Shown here: one piece after another, positions 23,973-32,202 of the stretch
Layout of the letters: every line of letters begins with the position of its first letter
Numbering within the stretch: position 1 is the first letter of the stretch
Origin: Pseudomonas sp. ACN8
GTDB taxonomy: Bacteria; Pseudomonadota; Gammaproteobacteria; Pseudomonadales; Pseudomonadaceae
Direction of reading: 5' to 3'
DNA length: 37,315 nt
NCBI RefSeq assembly: GCF_002303925.1
Contig: NZ_MRCS01000059.1
Location: 1 to 37,315 of the forward strand
The notes under the pieces: generated by a model
What the model was told of the DNA's origin: nothing
The model's input: the letters and a program-made list of their open reading frames with translations, nothing else
The model's database searches: none
Translations under genes and position numbers: made by a program

Positions 23973-25121
23973 TCAGTAGCTCAGGACCTGAGTCGCGGTT
24001 TTGGCGACTTTCGGCATGCTGCCGGTGAGCTTGTTGGTCTTCAGATCGAAAATCTGCAAACCGCCTTCCACGTCGGTGCCGAGCAACAGCGGTTTGTCGT
24101 CGCCAGTGGCCTGCATGCTCCACACCGGAACCGGTGCTTCCAGGGTCGCGACTTTCTTGTGGGACTTGAGGTCAAAGGCCCAGATCAGCGGACTCGGGTC
24201 TTCCCACTTCATGGCTTCGTGGGCGTCGTGCATCAGCACGTACAGGCGGTCCAGCTTCGGTGCCACGGCCATCAACTGCCAGCCCCCCGGCGCCCAACCG
24301 GCTTTCTTTTCCTCGTCGGAAACCAGCGACCAGGAAGGCAGGACTTTCGGCGCATCACCGGCGAAATCCACCGGGCGTACGGTGCCGGTCGTGGTGGTGA
24401 AGTAGTAGGTGTCGCCGACGTTGACGGCGCGCTCTACCAGTTTTTCCGCGTTCGGATCAAAGAACGGCGTGCGACTGCGCGCGGTTTCCTGGCCCTGATC
24501 GTTGAGGGTCACCACCTGCAGGCTGCCGTCGCCGCACAGCGAGGCGAAGCGGCGGTTGCCGACCGGGTAGTTGAGCACGCAACCGGGGATGGCGATTTCC
24601 GTGGCAACGGCCTTGGCCTGGGTATCGACCACGGTCACCGACGTCGACGGGGTGAAGTTGTAGACGTAGACGAACTTGTCGTCGCCACTCGGCTTGAGCG
24701 AGTAACGCTGGGTCAGCGATTCGGCGCGTTTGTTTGGAATCAGCACTTCCCAGGCGGGCGACAGGGTCGAGCTGTCCCAGGCTGTCAGCACGTCGGTGCG
24801 GGTACCGCGGGTGCCGCGGGAATACCAGATGTCCGCACTGTAGAGGGTTTTCTTGTCGTGACTCAGGGTCGACGGCGCAGCGAAACCGGTCGGCACCATG
24901 CCGAGGATGCGCTTCTGGTCCGGGTCGACCACGGTCACGCGGCCAGCCACGAAGCTTTCGAACTCGACGTCGATGACGAACGCGCGGTGAGCTTCGGGTG
25001 GAAACGCCAGAACGGTCTGGCCAATCGTACCGGCGGGCAAATCCGCGCGGGCACTGTTCAAACCGAGTACAAGCAGGCTCAGGCCTAGCGCTGACTGTAC
25101 GGAGATCCTGTTTGTTCGCAT
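23973..25121 (-). CDS. aauB: Aromatic amine dehydrogenase large subunit
   Basis: This 382-residue precursor has a signal peptide ending near SARA-DLPAG. The mature part shows the repeating strands of a seven-bladed beta propeller, with recurrent short motifs such as VTVVDPD, VYVYNFTPSTSVTVVDT and LQIFDLKTNKLTG. The large subunit of TTQ amine dehydrogenases has this fold and holds the small subunit and the substrate channel. AGGAAG precedes the ATG. It is the first gene of aauBEDA. About 240 bp upstream, including a REP doublet, separates it from the kinase gene on the same strand, so it probably has its own promoter in 25122-25266. Confidence 0.9.
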   Translation of the reverse strand: MRTNRISVQSALGLSLLVLGLNSARADLPAGTIGQTVLAFPPEAHRAFVIDVEFESFVAGRVTVVDPDQKRILGMVPTGFAAPSTLSHDKKTLYSADIWYSRGTRGTRTDVLTAWDSSTLSPAWEVLIPNKRAESLTQRYSLKPSGDDKFVYVYNFTPSTSVTVVDTQAKAVATEIAIPGCVLNYPVGNRRFASLCGDGSLQVVTLNDQGQETARSRTPFFDPNAEKLVERAVNVGDTYYFTTTTGTVRPVDFAGDAPKVLPSWSLVSDEEKKAGWAPGGWQLMAVAPKLDRLYVLMHDAHEAMKWEDPSPLIWAFDLKSHKKVATLEAPVPVWSMQATGDDKPLLLGTDVEGGLQIFDLKTNKLTGSMPKVAKTATQVLSY

Positions 25122-25213
25122 AAGGGGAACTTCCTGAATTGTTGGTAACGCGGATCGCGGGTGCTTTGGCAGATTTTTACCCTTTGATTCTGCCGTGCCC
25201 CGCGATCGGGAGA

Positions 25214-25229
25214 ATTGCCCTGCCTGCCA
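25214..25229 (-). promoter_or_regulatory. Possible FeaR-like site upstream of aauB
   Basis: On the minus strand TGGCA-N8-AAT lies about 95 bp before the aauB start. The FeaR site described in E. coli is TGNCA-N8-AAA, so this has one mismatch. As such a short pattern occurs by chance often, support is weak; it is listed because a FeaR-like gene is in the same cluster. Confidence 0.2.
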
Positions 25230-25266
25230 AGTGTTTGTGTGTCTGTGCCAGTGTCATAAAGCATTT

Positions 25267-25366
25267 TGTAGGAGCGAGCTTGCTCGCGAAAAATGTCCGG
25301 TAACCGTAGTCATTCAGACAGGACGCATTTTCGTTCACGTCCATCGCGAGCAAGCTCGCTCCTACA
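25267..25366. repeat. REP doublet between the kinase and aauB
   Basis: Inverted REP cores surround a loop that on the minus strand reads GATGGACGTGAACGAAAATG and continues in close match to the doublet at 27040. The kinase stop codon (TAG, 25362-25364) lies in its left-facing end. Confidence 0.88.
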
Positions 25367-26852
25367 GGGGGTAGGGAGACGATAAGAGGGGAAGGGAGAA
25401 GCTGAACACCGCGCCACACGGCTCCAGGTTTTGCGCCCAGATATCGCCACGGTGGCGGCCGATGATGTTCTTGCACAGCGCCAGGCCAATGCCGTTGCCG
25501 CTGACCTTGGACGAGAAAAAGCCGTCGAACAGCTTCTCTTGCGCCTGGGCCTGGATGCCGCGCCCGCTGTCTTCAATGCGCACCAGGGCCACGTCGTTCT
25601 CGCGGCTGGCATGGACGCGTAGCAACCGACGCTCAGTAGGCAGGTCGGCCATTTCTTCAATGGCGTTGAACGCCAGGTTGAGGATTACCTGGCCGATCAG
25701 CACCTTCTCGCAACTCACCCGCAGCGGTTCGGACGCGGTGACGATTTCCACGCGCACCAGGCTCGGATCGGCCCGCAGGCTGATGAAGTAGCGGGTTTCG
25801 CGCAGCAGTTCATTGAGGTCGACCAGCTCTTCGCTTTGCTCCAGCTTGACCACGTAATCGCGCACGCTCTTGATGATCAACGAGGCGTGCTCGATTTGCC
25901 GTACCGCACTCTGCAAACCCCAGGCGACGCCTTGATCGGTTTCGCCGGTGTTGCCCAGGCGAATCACCGCGCCTTCAATAAAGTTGCGGGTCGCGGCCAA
26001 TGGCTGACTCAATTCGTGGGCAATCGCCACGGCCATTTCCCCCATGGCGTTGTAGCGCGCCAGGTATTCGAGTTTCTGCTCGCTGACCCGCCGCGCCTCT
26101 TCGGCCAGCACCTGTTCGGTCACATCGCGGAACAGCAGCAGATGGCCGACCAGATCGTCCTCGATCTCGATGTAGCGGCACGTTGCGTGATGCCAGCGCC
26201 ACTCGCCATCGCGGCGCTGCACCTTGTAGTGCACGTTGAACGGCGCGTGCTCCGGCGTCTCATGGGCCAGCTGTTGCAACAGGCGCTGACCGGATGCGTC
26301 GTCGCACCAGGCCAGGAAGTTCTTGCCCATCAGCTTGTGCACTTCGCTGTTGAGCAGGTGCGCGCCGGAGTCGCTGATAAAACGAATGTCGCCCTCGGGA
26401 CCGAGCACCGCCACGCCTTCGGCCAGGTCCTGCATGAAAGCCTTGAGCCGGCTCTCGAAACGCTTGAGGTCGCGCTTGACCTTGTCCTCCCTGGAAATGT
26501 CGCGGAACTGCACCATCAACACATCACGACCGTCCAGGTGCACCAGGGTCGCCACCGCCTCGGAAAGAATCTCCACCCCTTGCTTGGAGCGATAGCACCA
26601 CTCGATGGCCCGTTGTCCGGTGCGCGCGGCACCTTCCAGCCAGCGCAAGCCCACCGAGCGCCGGTACTTCGGTGCGTCGCGGGTCATGTCCGGGGCCTTG
26701 AGCGGCGTCAGTTCTTCCAGGGTAAAGCCGAGCGCCGCCAGGGCAGCGGCGTTGGCCCAGAGAATTTCCTTGGTGTGCGCGTCATGAAGAATGATGCACA
26801 GCGGCATGGCTTCGATCAGCGCATAAAAGTCGTTCGGTTTTGGCTGGTACAT
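25362..26852 (-). CDS. PAS-domain sensor histidine kinase
   Basis: This 496-residue kinase has no membrane segment, so it senses inside the cell. Two PAS domains (about 1-120 and 135-250) precede the dimerisation domain with phospho-acceptor His279 in AHELSQPL, a FixL/DctB-type H-box. The ATPase domain follows with N-box LNLAFNAIEEM, G1 EDSGRGI and G2 GNGIGLAL. It lacks a receiver. Its likely partner is the FixJ-type regulator at 35290-35919, at the far side of the iac genes. In Paraburkholderia phytofirmans an IacS kinase and IacR1 regulator accompany the iac genes, which supports the pairing. It is divergent from iacA, sharing 334 bp of upstream DNA. Its TAG stop lies in a REP. Confidence 0.88.
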   Translation of the reverse strand: MYQPKPNDFYALIEAMPLCIILHDAHTKEILWANAAALAALGFTLEELTPLKAPDMTRDAPKYRRSVGLRWLEGAARTGQRAIEWCYRSKQGVEILSEAVATLVHLDGRDVLMVQFRDISREDKVKRDLKRFESRLKAFMQDLAEGVAVLGPEGDIRFISDSGAHLLNSEVHKLMGKNFLAWCDDASGQRLLQQLAHETPEHAPFNVHYKVQRRDGEWRWHHATCRYIEIEDDLVGHLLLFRDVTEQVLAEEARRVSEQKLEYLARYNAMGEMAVAIAHELSQPLAATRNFIEGAVIRLGNTGETDQGVAWGLQSAVRQIEHASLIIKSVRDYVVKLEQSEELVDLNELLRETRYFISLRADPSLVRVEIVTASEPLRVSCEKVLIGQVILNLAFNAIEEMADLPTERRLLRVHASRENDVALVRIEDSGRGIQAQAQEKLFDGFFSSKVSGNGIGLALCKNIIGRHRGDIWAQNLEPCGAVFSFSLPLLSSPYPL

Positions 26853-27186
26853 CGCACGGCCCCTGGCGGCAGAGATTTGCAGTATGGCGTTTTATACCTG
26901 CTCGCACAGCGGGATGCGCTCAGAGGTAAGGGGTGTCGGCCTAGGGGTTTTCTTTAGTCGGGGGGCTGCACGCACCAATAGTGGCGACCGGATGCGGTTT
27001 TTACACTGGACCGCAATGCAAGGGCGACCACACAGATCCTGTAGGAGCGAGCCTGCTCGCGATGGACGTCAACGAAAACGCGTCCTGTCTGAATGACCGT
27101 GTTGTCCAGACGTTTTTCGCGAGCAGGCTCGCTCCTACAGGGAGCAGCGGAGCCCACTAACAATAATCAAAACGGAGAACTAGCCC
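26853..27186. promoter_or_regulatory. Divergent intergenic region between the kinase and iacA
   Basis: This 334-bp stretch without a gene must hold the promoters of both divergent genes. I see no unambiguous sigma70 or sigma54 promoter. A G-rich segment near 26935-26961 (GGCCTAGGGGTTTTCTTTAG) precedes the REP doublet at 27040-27140, which lies between any promoter in the left half and the iacA start. Confidence 0.6.
27040..27140. repeat. REP doublet upstream of iacA
   Basis: Inverted REP cores surround a loop starting GATGGACGTCAACGAAAACG, closely related to the doublet at 25267 but in the opposite orientation, so the kinase gene lies between inverted copies. It would be in the iacA leader if transcription starts to its left. 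Confidence 0.88.
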
Positions 27187-28350
27187 ATGCTGCGTTCAGC
27201 TGTCGCACAACAAGACCCTGTGACCGCCCCGGTCGTGCCAATGGTCGAGAGTCAGCTATTTCAGCAAGTGCTGGATGAGGTTCGCCAGCGTCGCGAGGAA
27301 TTCGACGCCGGCTCCCACGTGCCTCGGGACATGATCGAGCGCTTCAAGCAGGTGGGCATCTACCGCGCTGCCACGCCGAAATGCTTCGGCGGCGATGCCC
27401 TGGCACCGTCGCTGTTCCTGCAAATGGTCGAACGCATCTCCGAAGCCGACGGCTCGGCGGGCTGGGTGGCCAGCTTCGGCAGCGCCGGTGTCTATCTGGC
27501 AGCCTTGCCACGGGAAACCCTGGCGGAGCTCTACGCCGAAAGCCCTGACCTGGTATTCGCCGGCGGCCTGTTCCCCTTGCAACCGGCCGAGGCCGTGGAA
27601 GGCGGCTATCAGGTCAACGGCACCTGGAAATTCGCCAGCGGCTGCAAAGGCGCAGACCTGTTGGGCGTTGGTATCGGCGCTGCCGGCGGCAAGCCGCGCA
27701 CCGCTGTGTTCCGCCCGAAGCAGGTAGACATCGTCGAAAACTGGGAAGTGGTCGGCCTCAAGGGCACCGGCAGCCATGACCTGCGGGTGACCGACAAACA
27801 CGTTGACGAGCGCTGGACGTTCATCCGTGGCGGTGCCGCGACCATCGACGAGCCGCTGTTCCGCTACCCGTCGATTGCCTACGCCGCGCAAGTGCTGGCA
27901 GTGGTCAACCTCGGCCTGGCCCGTGCGGCCCTCGACGAAATCAGCCGCATGGCTGGCGGCAGCGGCATCACCGGCGCGCCGAAACTGTCCGATCGCGCCT
28001 ACGTGCGCATCGAGATCGCCAAGGCTGAAGCCAAGCTCAGCGCCGCCCGCGGTTTCTTCTACAACGCCACCGAACAGGTGTGGAACTCGATCCTGGCCGG
28101 TAACCCGGTCACCCCGGAGCAGACCAGCCTGTTGCGCCTGTCGGCGATTCACGTGTCCCAGGCCGGTGCCGAGGTGGTGCAGAGCGCCTACGGCCTGGCC
28201 GGCACCACCGCCATTTACCTGCGCCATCCGCTGCAACGCTACCTGCGCGACTCGATGGTGGTGACCCAGCACGCCTTCCTCAGCGAAGGCCTGTACGACG
28301 GCGCCGGCTCGGTGTTCCTCGGCGTCCCGCCGTTCCCGGGCTACATCTGA
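27187..28350 (+). CDS. iacA: Indole-3-acetate monooxygenase IacA (acyl-CoA dehydrogenase-like flavoprotein)
   Basis: This 387-residue protein belongs to the acyl-CoA-dehydrogenase-like flavin monooxygenase group, with the N-terminal helical part (about 15-120), a beta domain around GTWKFASGCKGAD and the C-terminal four-helix part ending with ALRDSM-like sequence LQRYLRDSMVV. IacA of P. putida 1290 starts indole-3-acetate breakdown by oxygenating the indole ring, with reduced flavin from IacG. GGAG precedes the ATG at 27187. It opens a plus-strand operon iacA-B-I-H-C-D-E. The identification rests on fold, on the full set of neighbours and on the gene order. Confidence 0.88.
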   Translation: MLRSAVAQQDPVTAPVVPMVESQLFQQVLDEVRQRREEFDAGSHVPRDMIERFKQVGIYRAATPKCFGGDALAPSLFLQMVERISEADGSAGWVASFGSAGVYLAALPRETLAELYAESPDLVFAGGLFPLQPAEAVEGGYQVNGTWKFASGCKGADLLGVGIGAAGGKPRTAVFRPKQVDIVENWEVVGLKGTGSHDLRVTDKHVDERWTFIRGGAATIDEPLFRYPSIAYAAQVLAVVNLGLARAALDEISRMAGGSGITGAPKLSDRAYVRIEIAKAEAKLSAARGFFYNATEQVWNSILAGNPVTPEQTSLLRLSAIHVSQAGAEVVQSAYGLAGTTAIYLRHPLQRYLRDSMVVTQHAFLSEGLYDGAGSVFLGVPPFPGYI

Positions 28351-28381
28351 ATCCCCCTTACTTTTTCAAGGAATCGCACCC

Positions 28382-28753
28382 ATGTCGCAAACCACCCAAG
28401 AGCCATTGCGCGTCGTCTTCTGCATCGGCATCACCCAGAACTTTTTCGACCTGCCCACCGGCGAAGGCCTGAGCGTGTGGAAAGGCTTCAGCCAGATGAT
28501 GGGTGACCTCGGCGCCATGCCCGGTATCACCGTGCTCGGCGCGATGGACGACGACCGTTTGATGGTCGGCCCGTCCACCACCTCGCCATGGACCGTGTAC
28601 ATCATGGCCGACGTCGACTGTCACCAGTCGGTGATCGACGCCTGCAACCTGTTCCGCACCACGCCGGTCGGCCAGTACAACCTTTGGCGCTACGCGAAGA
28701 TCGAAGCGCGCATCGGTCGCCCGCTGACCATTCCTGACGCGGCCAAGGTGTAA
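28382..28753 (+). CDS. iacB: IacB, small protein of indole-3-acetate degradation
   Basis: This is a 123-residue soluble protein with no signal peptide; AAGGA precedes the start. It begins with MSQTTQEPLRVVFCIGITQN and holds VWKGFSQMMGDLG and VGQYNLWRYAKIEARIGRP. The mixed alpha-beta pattern could be a small ferredoxin-like (dimeric alpha-beta barrel) fold. Its exact step in the pathway is not settled to my knowledge. Position between iacA and iacI, as in known iac clusters, is the main reason for the name. Confidence 0.8.
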   Translation: MSQTTQEPLRVVFCIGITQNFFDLPTGEGLSVWKGFSQMMGDLGAMPGITVLGAMDDDRLMVGPSTTSPWTVYIMADVDCHQSVIDACNLFRTTPVGQYNLWRYAKIEARIGRPLTIPDAAKV

Positions 28754-28756
28754 GCC

Positions 28757-29248
28757 ATGAACGAGGCCTTGCTGCAGCGTCTGGCGACGCTCGAAGGAGA
28801 TCTGGCGAAGCTCGAAGGGGAAAGTGCAGTGCGGCGCTTGTTGGCGCGCTACATGGATCTGTGCGATGTGCCGAGAGCGGTCACGCATGTCAGCGATCTG
28901 GCCCGGTTGTTCACCGAAGATGCGATCTGGGAAGGCCTCGGCACCCAGACCGCGCAAACCTTCGGTCAGCACCAGGGGCGTGCGGCGGTGGCGGCGTTTG
29001 TCGGCGGTTACTTGCCTCCGTCCGACCACTTCAAGCTGAACCTGCATTTCCTCACCAGCGAGTCGATCGTGGTTGACGGCAGCGAGGCACAAGGTCAGTG
29101 GATCATGCAGCAGATTTCCACCTACGCCGATGGCCGCCACGAGCTGTTTGGCACGCGACTGAACATCGATTTCCGTTGTGTCGACGGCACCTGGTTGATC
29201 GCGCATTTCCGCACGCAACGCTTGTTCAACACGGAACTCAATGCATGA
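28757..29248 (+). CDS. iacI: IacI, NTF2/SnoaL-like protein
   Basis: This 163-residue protein has an N-terminal coiled-coil-like helix (LLQRLATLEGDLAKLEGE) followed by an NTF2-like fold (VRRLLARYMDLCDV through FRTQRLFNTELNA), the same fold as small subunits of ring-hydroxylating oxygenases. Members act as isomerases, hydratases or non-catalytic partners. In iac clusters IacI is a conserved member with an incompletely known role. It starts three bases after the iacB stop, and its stop overlaps the iacH start (ATGA). Confidence 0.82.
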   Translation: MNEALLQRLATLEGDLAKLEGESAVRRLLARYMDLCDVPRAVTHVSDLARLFTEDAIWEGLGTQTAQTFGQHQGRAAVAAFVGGYLPPSDHFKLNLHFLTSESIVVDGSEAQGQWIMQQISTYADGRHELFGTRLNIDFRCVDGTWLIAHFRTQRLFNTELNA

Positions 29249-30375
29249 GTACTTTCATCAGCGAATTCCTCCTCGGTGGCAATGGCAAACGCGTCGCCAT
29301 CAAGGACTCCATCGACATCGCCGGCCATCCGACCCGCTCGGGCAGCCGCGCCTTTGCCGATGCACCGGCGGCGACGAAAAACGCCGAAGTGGTCGATGCG
29401 ATCCTCGACGCCGGCTGGCAGATCGTCGGCAAGACCAACCTGCATGAACTGGCGTTCGGCGTGACCGGCATCAACGACTGGACCGGCACACCGATCAATC
29501 CGCAAGCGCCGGATCGTGTGCCTGGCGGCTCGTCCAGCGGTTCGGCTTCGGCGGTCGCGGCAGGCCTGGCGGACATCGCCATCGGCACCGACACCGGTGG
29601 TTCGGTGCGGGTGCCGGCAGCGTGCTGCGGCATTGCCGGGCTCAAGCCGACATATGGTCGCGTCAGCCGTGTCGGTGCCCATCCGTTGGAATCGAGCCTC
29701 GATTGCGTCGGGCCGTTCGCCAAAAGCATGGACGACCTGATCGCCGCGATGCAGGTGATCTGCCCGGGCTTTACCGCTCAAGGCCTGCCAGGTGACGGCG
29801 CCAGGGTCGGCTTTCTCGAGGTGGCCTGCGATTCGCACCTGCAAGCCAGCCTGGGTGCCGCCGCGGACCGCGCCGGATGGCGTCGAAGCAACCTGCACCT
29901 GAGCGAGTTCGAAGCGGCGTTCGCGGCCGGCCTGACCGTGATCAATTTCGAAAACTGGGCGGCGTTCGGCCATCTGACCGGCAAGGGCCTGATCGGCTCC
30001 GATGTGGAAACACGTCTGCTGGCGGCCAGCCGCACCACGCGTCAAGACCTGGCCCAGGCCGAAGCCGTGCGCACGGCGTTCACCCAGCAAGTGGACGCAG
30101 CGCTGGAAGACTTCGCCGTATTGCTGCTGCCGACCTTGCCAACACTGCCGCCGACCCTCAGCGAAGCCCGCGCCGGCAGCAAAGCCGTGGCCGGCATGAC
30201 CCCGCTGGTACGGCCTTTCAACCTCAGCGGCCACCCGGCCCTGACAGTGCCGGTGGAACTCGATTGCGGCGGATTGAAAGTCGGCCTGCAAATCGTCGGT
30301 CGTAAAGGTCAGGACGAGCTGGTCTGCGCCTTCGGTGCGCAGCTGCAACAGAGCATGGCCGGTACACGCGGCTAA
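29245..30375 (+). CDS. iacH: IacH, amidase-signature hydrolase
   Basis: This 376-residue protein belongs to the amidase-signature family with the Ser-cisSer-Lys triad: K20 in VAIKDSIDIAG, cis-Ser96 in PGGSSSGSAS and nucleophile Ser120 in GTDTGGSVRVPA. The 24-residue spacing of the two Ser equals that of malonamidase E2. The chain is shorter than many amidases. It should hydrolyse an amide, probably a ring-opened or oxindole intermediate of the indole-acetate pathway. The ATG at 29245 overlaps the iacI stop by four bases, showing coupled translation; an in-frame ATG at 29098 lies inside iacI and is rejected. Confidence 0.87.
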   Translation: MSTFISEFLLGGNGKRVAIKDSIDIAGHPTRSGSRAFADAPAATKNAEVVDAILDAGWQIVGKTNLHELAFGVTGINDWTGTPINPQAPDRVPGGSSSGSASAVAAGLADIAIGTDTGGSVRVPAACCGIAGLKPTYGRVSRVGAHPLESSLDCVGPFAKSMDDLIAAMQVICPGFTAQGLPGDGARVGFLEVACDSHLQASLGAAADRAGWRRSNLHLSEFEAAFAAGLTVINFENWAAFGHLTGKGLIGSDVETRLLAASRTTRQDLAQAEAVRTAFTQQVDAALEDFAVLLLPTLPTLPPTLSEARAGSKAVAGMTPLVRPFNLSGHPALTVPVELDCGGLKVGLQIVGRKGQDELVCAFGAQLQQSMAGTRG

Positions 30376-30411
30376 CAACAAATCATAAAAAGAAGCCATG
30401 AGGAGAACCGC

Positions 30412-31695
30412 ATGAGCACTCATGAATATCAGCTGATCGCATCGTCGAAAAGCCCCGAAGACCTGGTCCGGCATGACCGCGTCGACGTCTCGCTGTACAA
30501 CGACCCGGCGCTGTTCGAAGCCGAGCTGGACAAGATTTTCTACCGCACCTGGGTGTGGGTTGCCCACGAAAGCGAAGTGCGCAATTCCGGCGACTTCAAG
30601 ACCGCCACCATCGGCCGTCGCCCGGTGATCGTCGTGCGCGACAAGAAGAACAACATCAACGTGCTGGAAAACCGTTGCCGCCACCGTGGCGCCACCGTGT
30701 GCGAGAAGCACAAGGGCAACGCCACCGGTTTCACCTGCCCGTACCACAGCTGGTCCTATGGCCTGGACGGCAAGCTGCGTGCGCTGCCGTATCCGGATGG
30801 CTACGAAGGCATCCTGGAGAAATCCGAACTGCCGCTGACCAGCCTGCGTGTCGAGAGCTACGCCGGCATGGTGTTCGCCAGCTACAACGACGAGATCGAA
30901 CCGCTGGAAGACTTCCTCGGCGGGGCCAAGCACTGGATGGACCTGTTCATGAAGCAGGGCGCCGGCTATCCGATCAAGACCCAGGGCGAACACAAGTTCA
31001 GCTTCAAGGGCAACTGGAAGATCCAGCTGGAAAACACCACCGACGGTTATCACTTCCCGATCGTGCACAAGTCGTTCATGTCGTCGGTGGATGAAGAAAC
31101 CTCGGAAATGCTCTCGTTCATGACCGACGAACAAGCCGTCACCCACTCCCTGGGCAACGGCCACAGCGTGATGGTCATGGTGCCGGAGCACGTCGACCTC
31201 GATCACGACGACGGCACCGAACAGTTGCAGGAGCGTTTCGCCCATGTGACCGAAGAACTGTCGAAAACCCTGCCGGCCGATCAGGTTCGTCGCATCGTAC
31301 GCTCGCTGCATGGCGCCGGTTTTAACCTGAACCTGTTCCCCAACGTGGCGATGTCGATGTCGTTCTTGCGCGTGCTGCGCCCGGTGTCGGTCACCGAAAC
31401 CGAGATCCGTCACGTTGCCCTCGGCATGGACGGCGGCCCGGAAATCGCCAACCGCGAACGCATGCGCATCCACGAACACTTCCAGGGCCCGTTCGGTTTC
31501 GGCAGCCCTGACGATGCCGAAGCCTGGGACCGCGTACAGCGCGGCTCATATGCCGGCGTCGATGCGCCGATCCTGGTCAACCGCGGCCTGAACCGCGAAA
31601 TCACCGCTGAAAACGGCGACAAGGTCAGCCACGCCACCGACGAAGGCGGCATGCGCGGTGCCTACGATATGTGGAAAAGGATGATGAGCCAATGA
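30412..31695 (+). CDS. iacC: IacC, ring-hydroxylating dioxygenase large subunit
   Basis: This 427-residue Rieske oxygenase alpha subunit has the Rieske centre C89-x-H91 ... C109-x2-H112 (CRHRGATVC and CPYHSW). The catalytic mononuclear iron site is NTTDGYHFPIVH, with D211 as bridging acid and H214 and H219 as ligands. It pairs with IacD and receives electrons from IacF. In the IAA pathway this oxygenase acts late, on dioxindole-acetate-derived intermediates on the way to catechol. AGGAG precedes the ATG. Its stop overlaps the iacD start by four bases. Confidence 0.92.
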   Translation: MSTHEYQLIASSKSPEDLVRHDRVDVSLYNDPALFEAELDKIFYRTWVWVAHESEVRNSGDFKTATIGRRPVIVVRDKKNNINVLENRCRHRGATVCEKHKGNATGFTCPYHSWSYGLDGKLRALPYPDGYEGILEKSELPLTSLRVESYAGMVFASYNDEIEPLEDFLGGAKHWMDLFMKQGAGYPIKTQGEHKFSFKGNWKIQLENTTDGYHFPIVHKSFMSSVDEETSEMLSFMTDEQAVTHSLGNGHSVMVMVPEHVDLDHDDGTEQLQERFAHVTEELSKTLPADQVRRIVRSLHGAGFNLNLFPNVAMSMSFLRVLRPVSVTETEIRHVALGMDGGPEIANRERMRIHEHFQGPFGFGSPDDAEAWDRVQRGSYAGVDAPILVNRGLNREITAENGDKVSHATDEGGMRGAYDMWKRMMSQ

Positions 31696-32192
31696 GCAAT
31701 CACGACACCCTGAACGGTTTTTCCGGCCCGTTGGCCCAGGCCATCGAATTCATCTGGCGCGAAGCCGAACTGCTCGACCACAAGAACTACGCCGAATGGG
31801 CGACCCTGTGGAGCGAAAGCGGCAAGTACATCGTGCCGATCGACCCGGACACCGAAGATTTCGAAGCGACCCTCAACTACGCCTACGACGATGCGCGCAT
31901 GCGTGACCTGCGCATCGAACGCCTGACCGCCGGCTACTCACCGTCGGCGGTGGACGCGGCGAAAACCATCCGCACGATCTCGCGTTTCCGCCTGGTGGAA
32001 GCGGCCGGTGACATCGTCGAAGTCAATTCGGCGCAGTTGCTGTACGCCTACAAGCGCGGCGTACACACGCCGTTTGTGGCTGACCTGAACCACCGCATTC
32101 GTTTCACCGATGGTGTGCCTACGTTGGAGCGCAAAGTGGTGCGGCTGATCAACTCCACCGACAGCCTGAGCGCGCTCGGCTTCCTTTTGTGA
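31692..32192 (+). CDS. iacD: IacD, ring-hydroxylating dioxygenase small subunit
   Basis: This 166-residue protein has the NTF2-like fold of oxygenase beta subunits, with typical segments FIWREAELLDHKNYAEWATL, DDARMRDLRIERL and SRFRLVEAAGDIVEVNS. The beta subunit supports the alpha-beta hexamer and can influence substrate fit. ATG 31692 overlaps the iacC stop (ATGA); another ATG at 31671 lies within iacC and is not used. It is followed 10 bp later by iacE. Confidence 0.9.
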   Translation: MSNHDTLNGFSGPLAQAIEFIWREAELLDHKNYAEWATLWSESGKYIVPIDPDTEDFEATLNYAYDDARMRDLRIERLTAGYSPSAVDAAKTIRTISRFRLVEAAGDIVEVNSAQLLYAYKRGVHTPFVADLNHRIRFTDGVPTLERKVVRLINSTDSLSALGFLL

Positions 32193-32202
32193 GGACAACA
32201 TC

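Noticed and set aside
22251..25121. Naming the operon mauBEDA (methylamine dehydrogenase)
   Set aside because: Small-subunit Cys count and signature stretches match aromatic amine dehydrogenase better, and mauF and mauG are absent.
25122..25266. A sigma54 promoter upstream of aauB
   Set aside because: Several TGGCA stretches occur, but none has the GG-N10-GC spacing.
29122..31479. A 785-codon frame antisense to iacH and iacC
   Set aside because: It spans two real genes with catalytic motifs and has no domain of its own.
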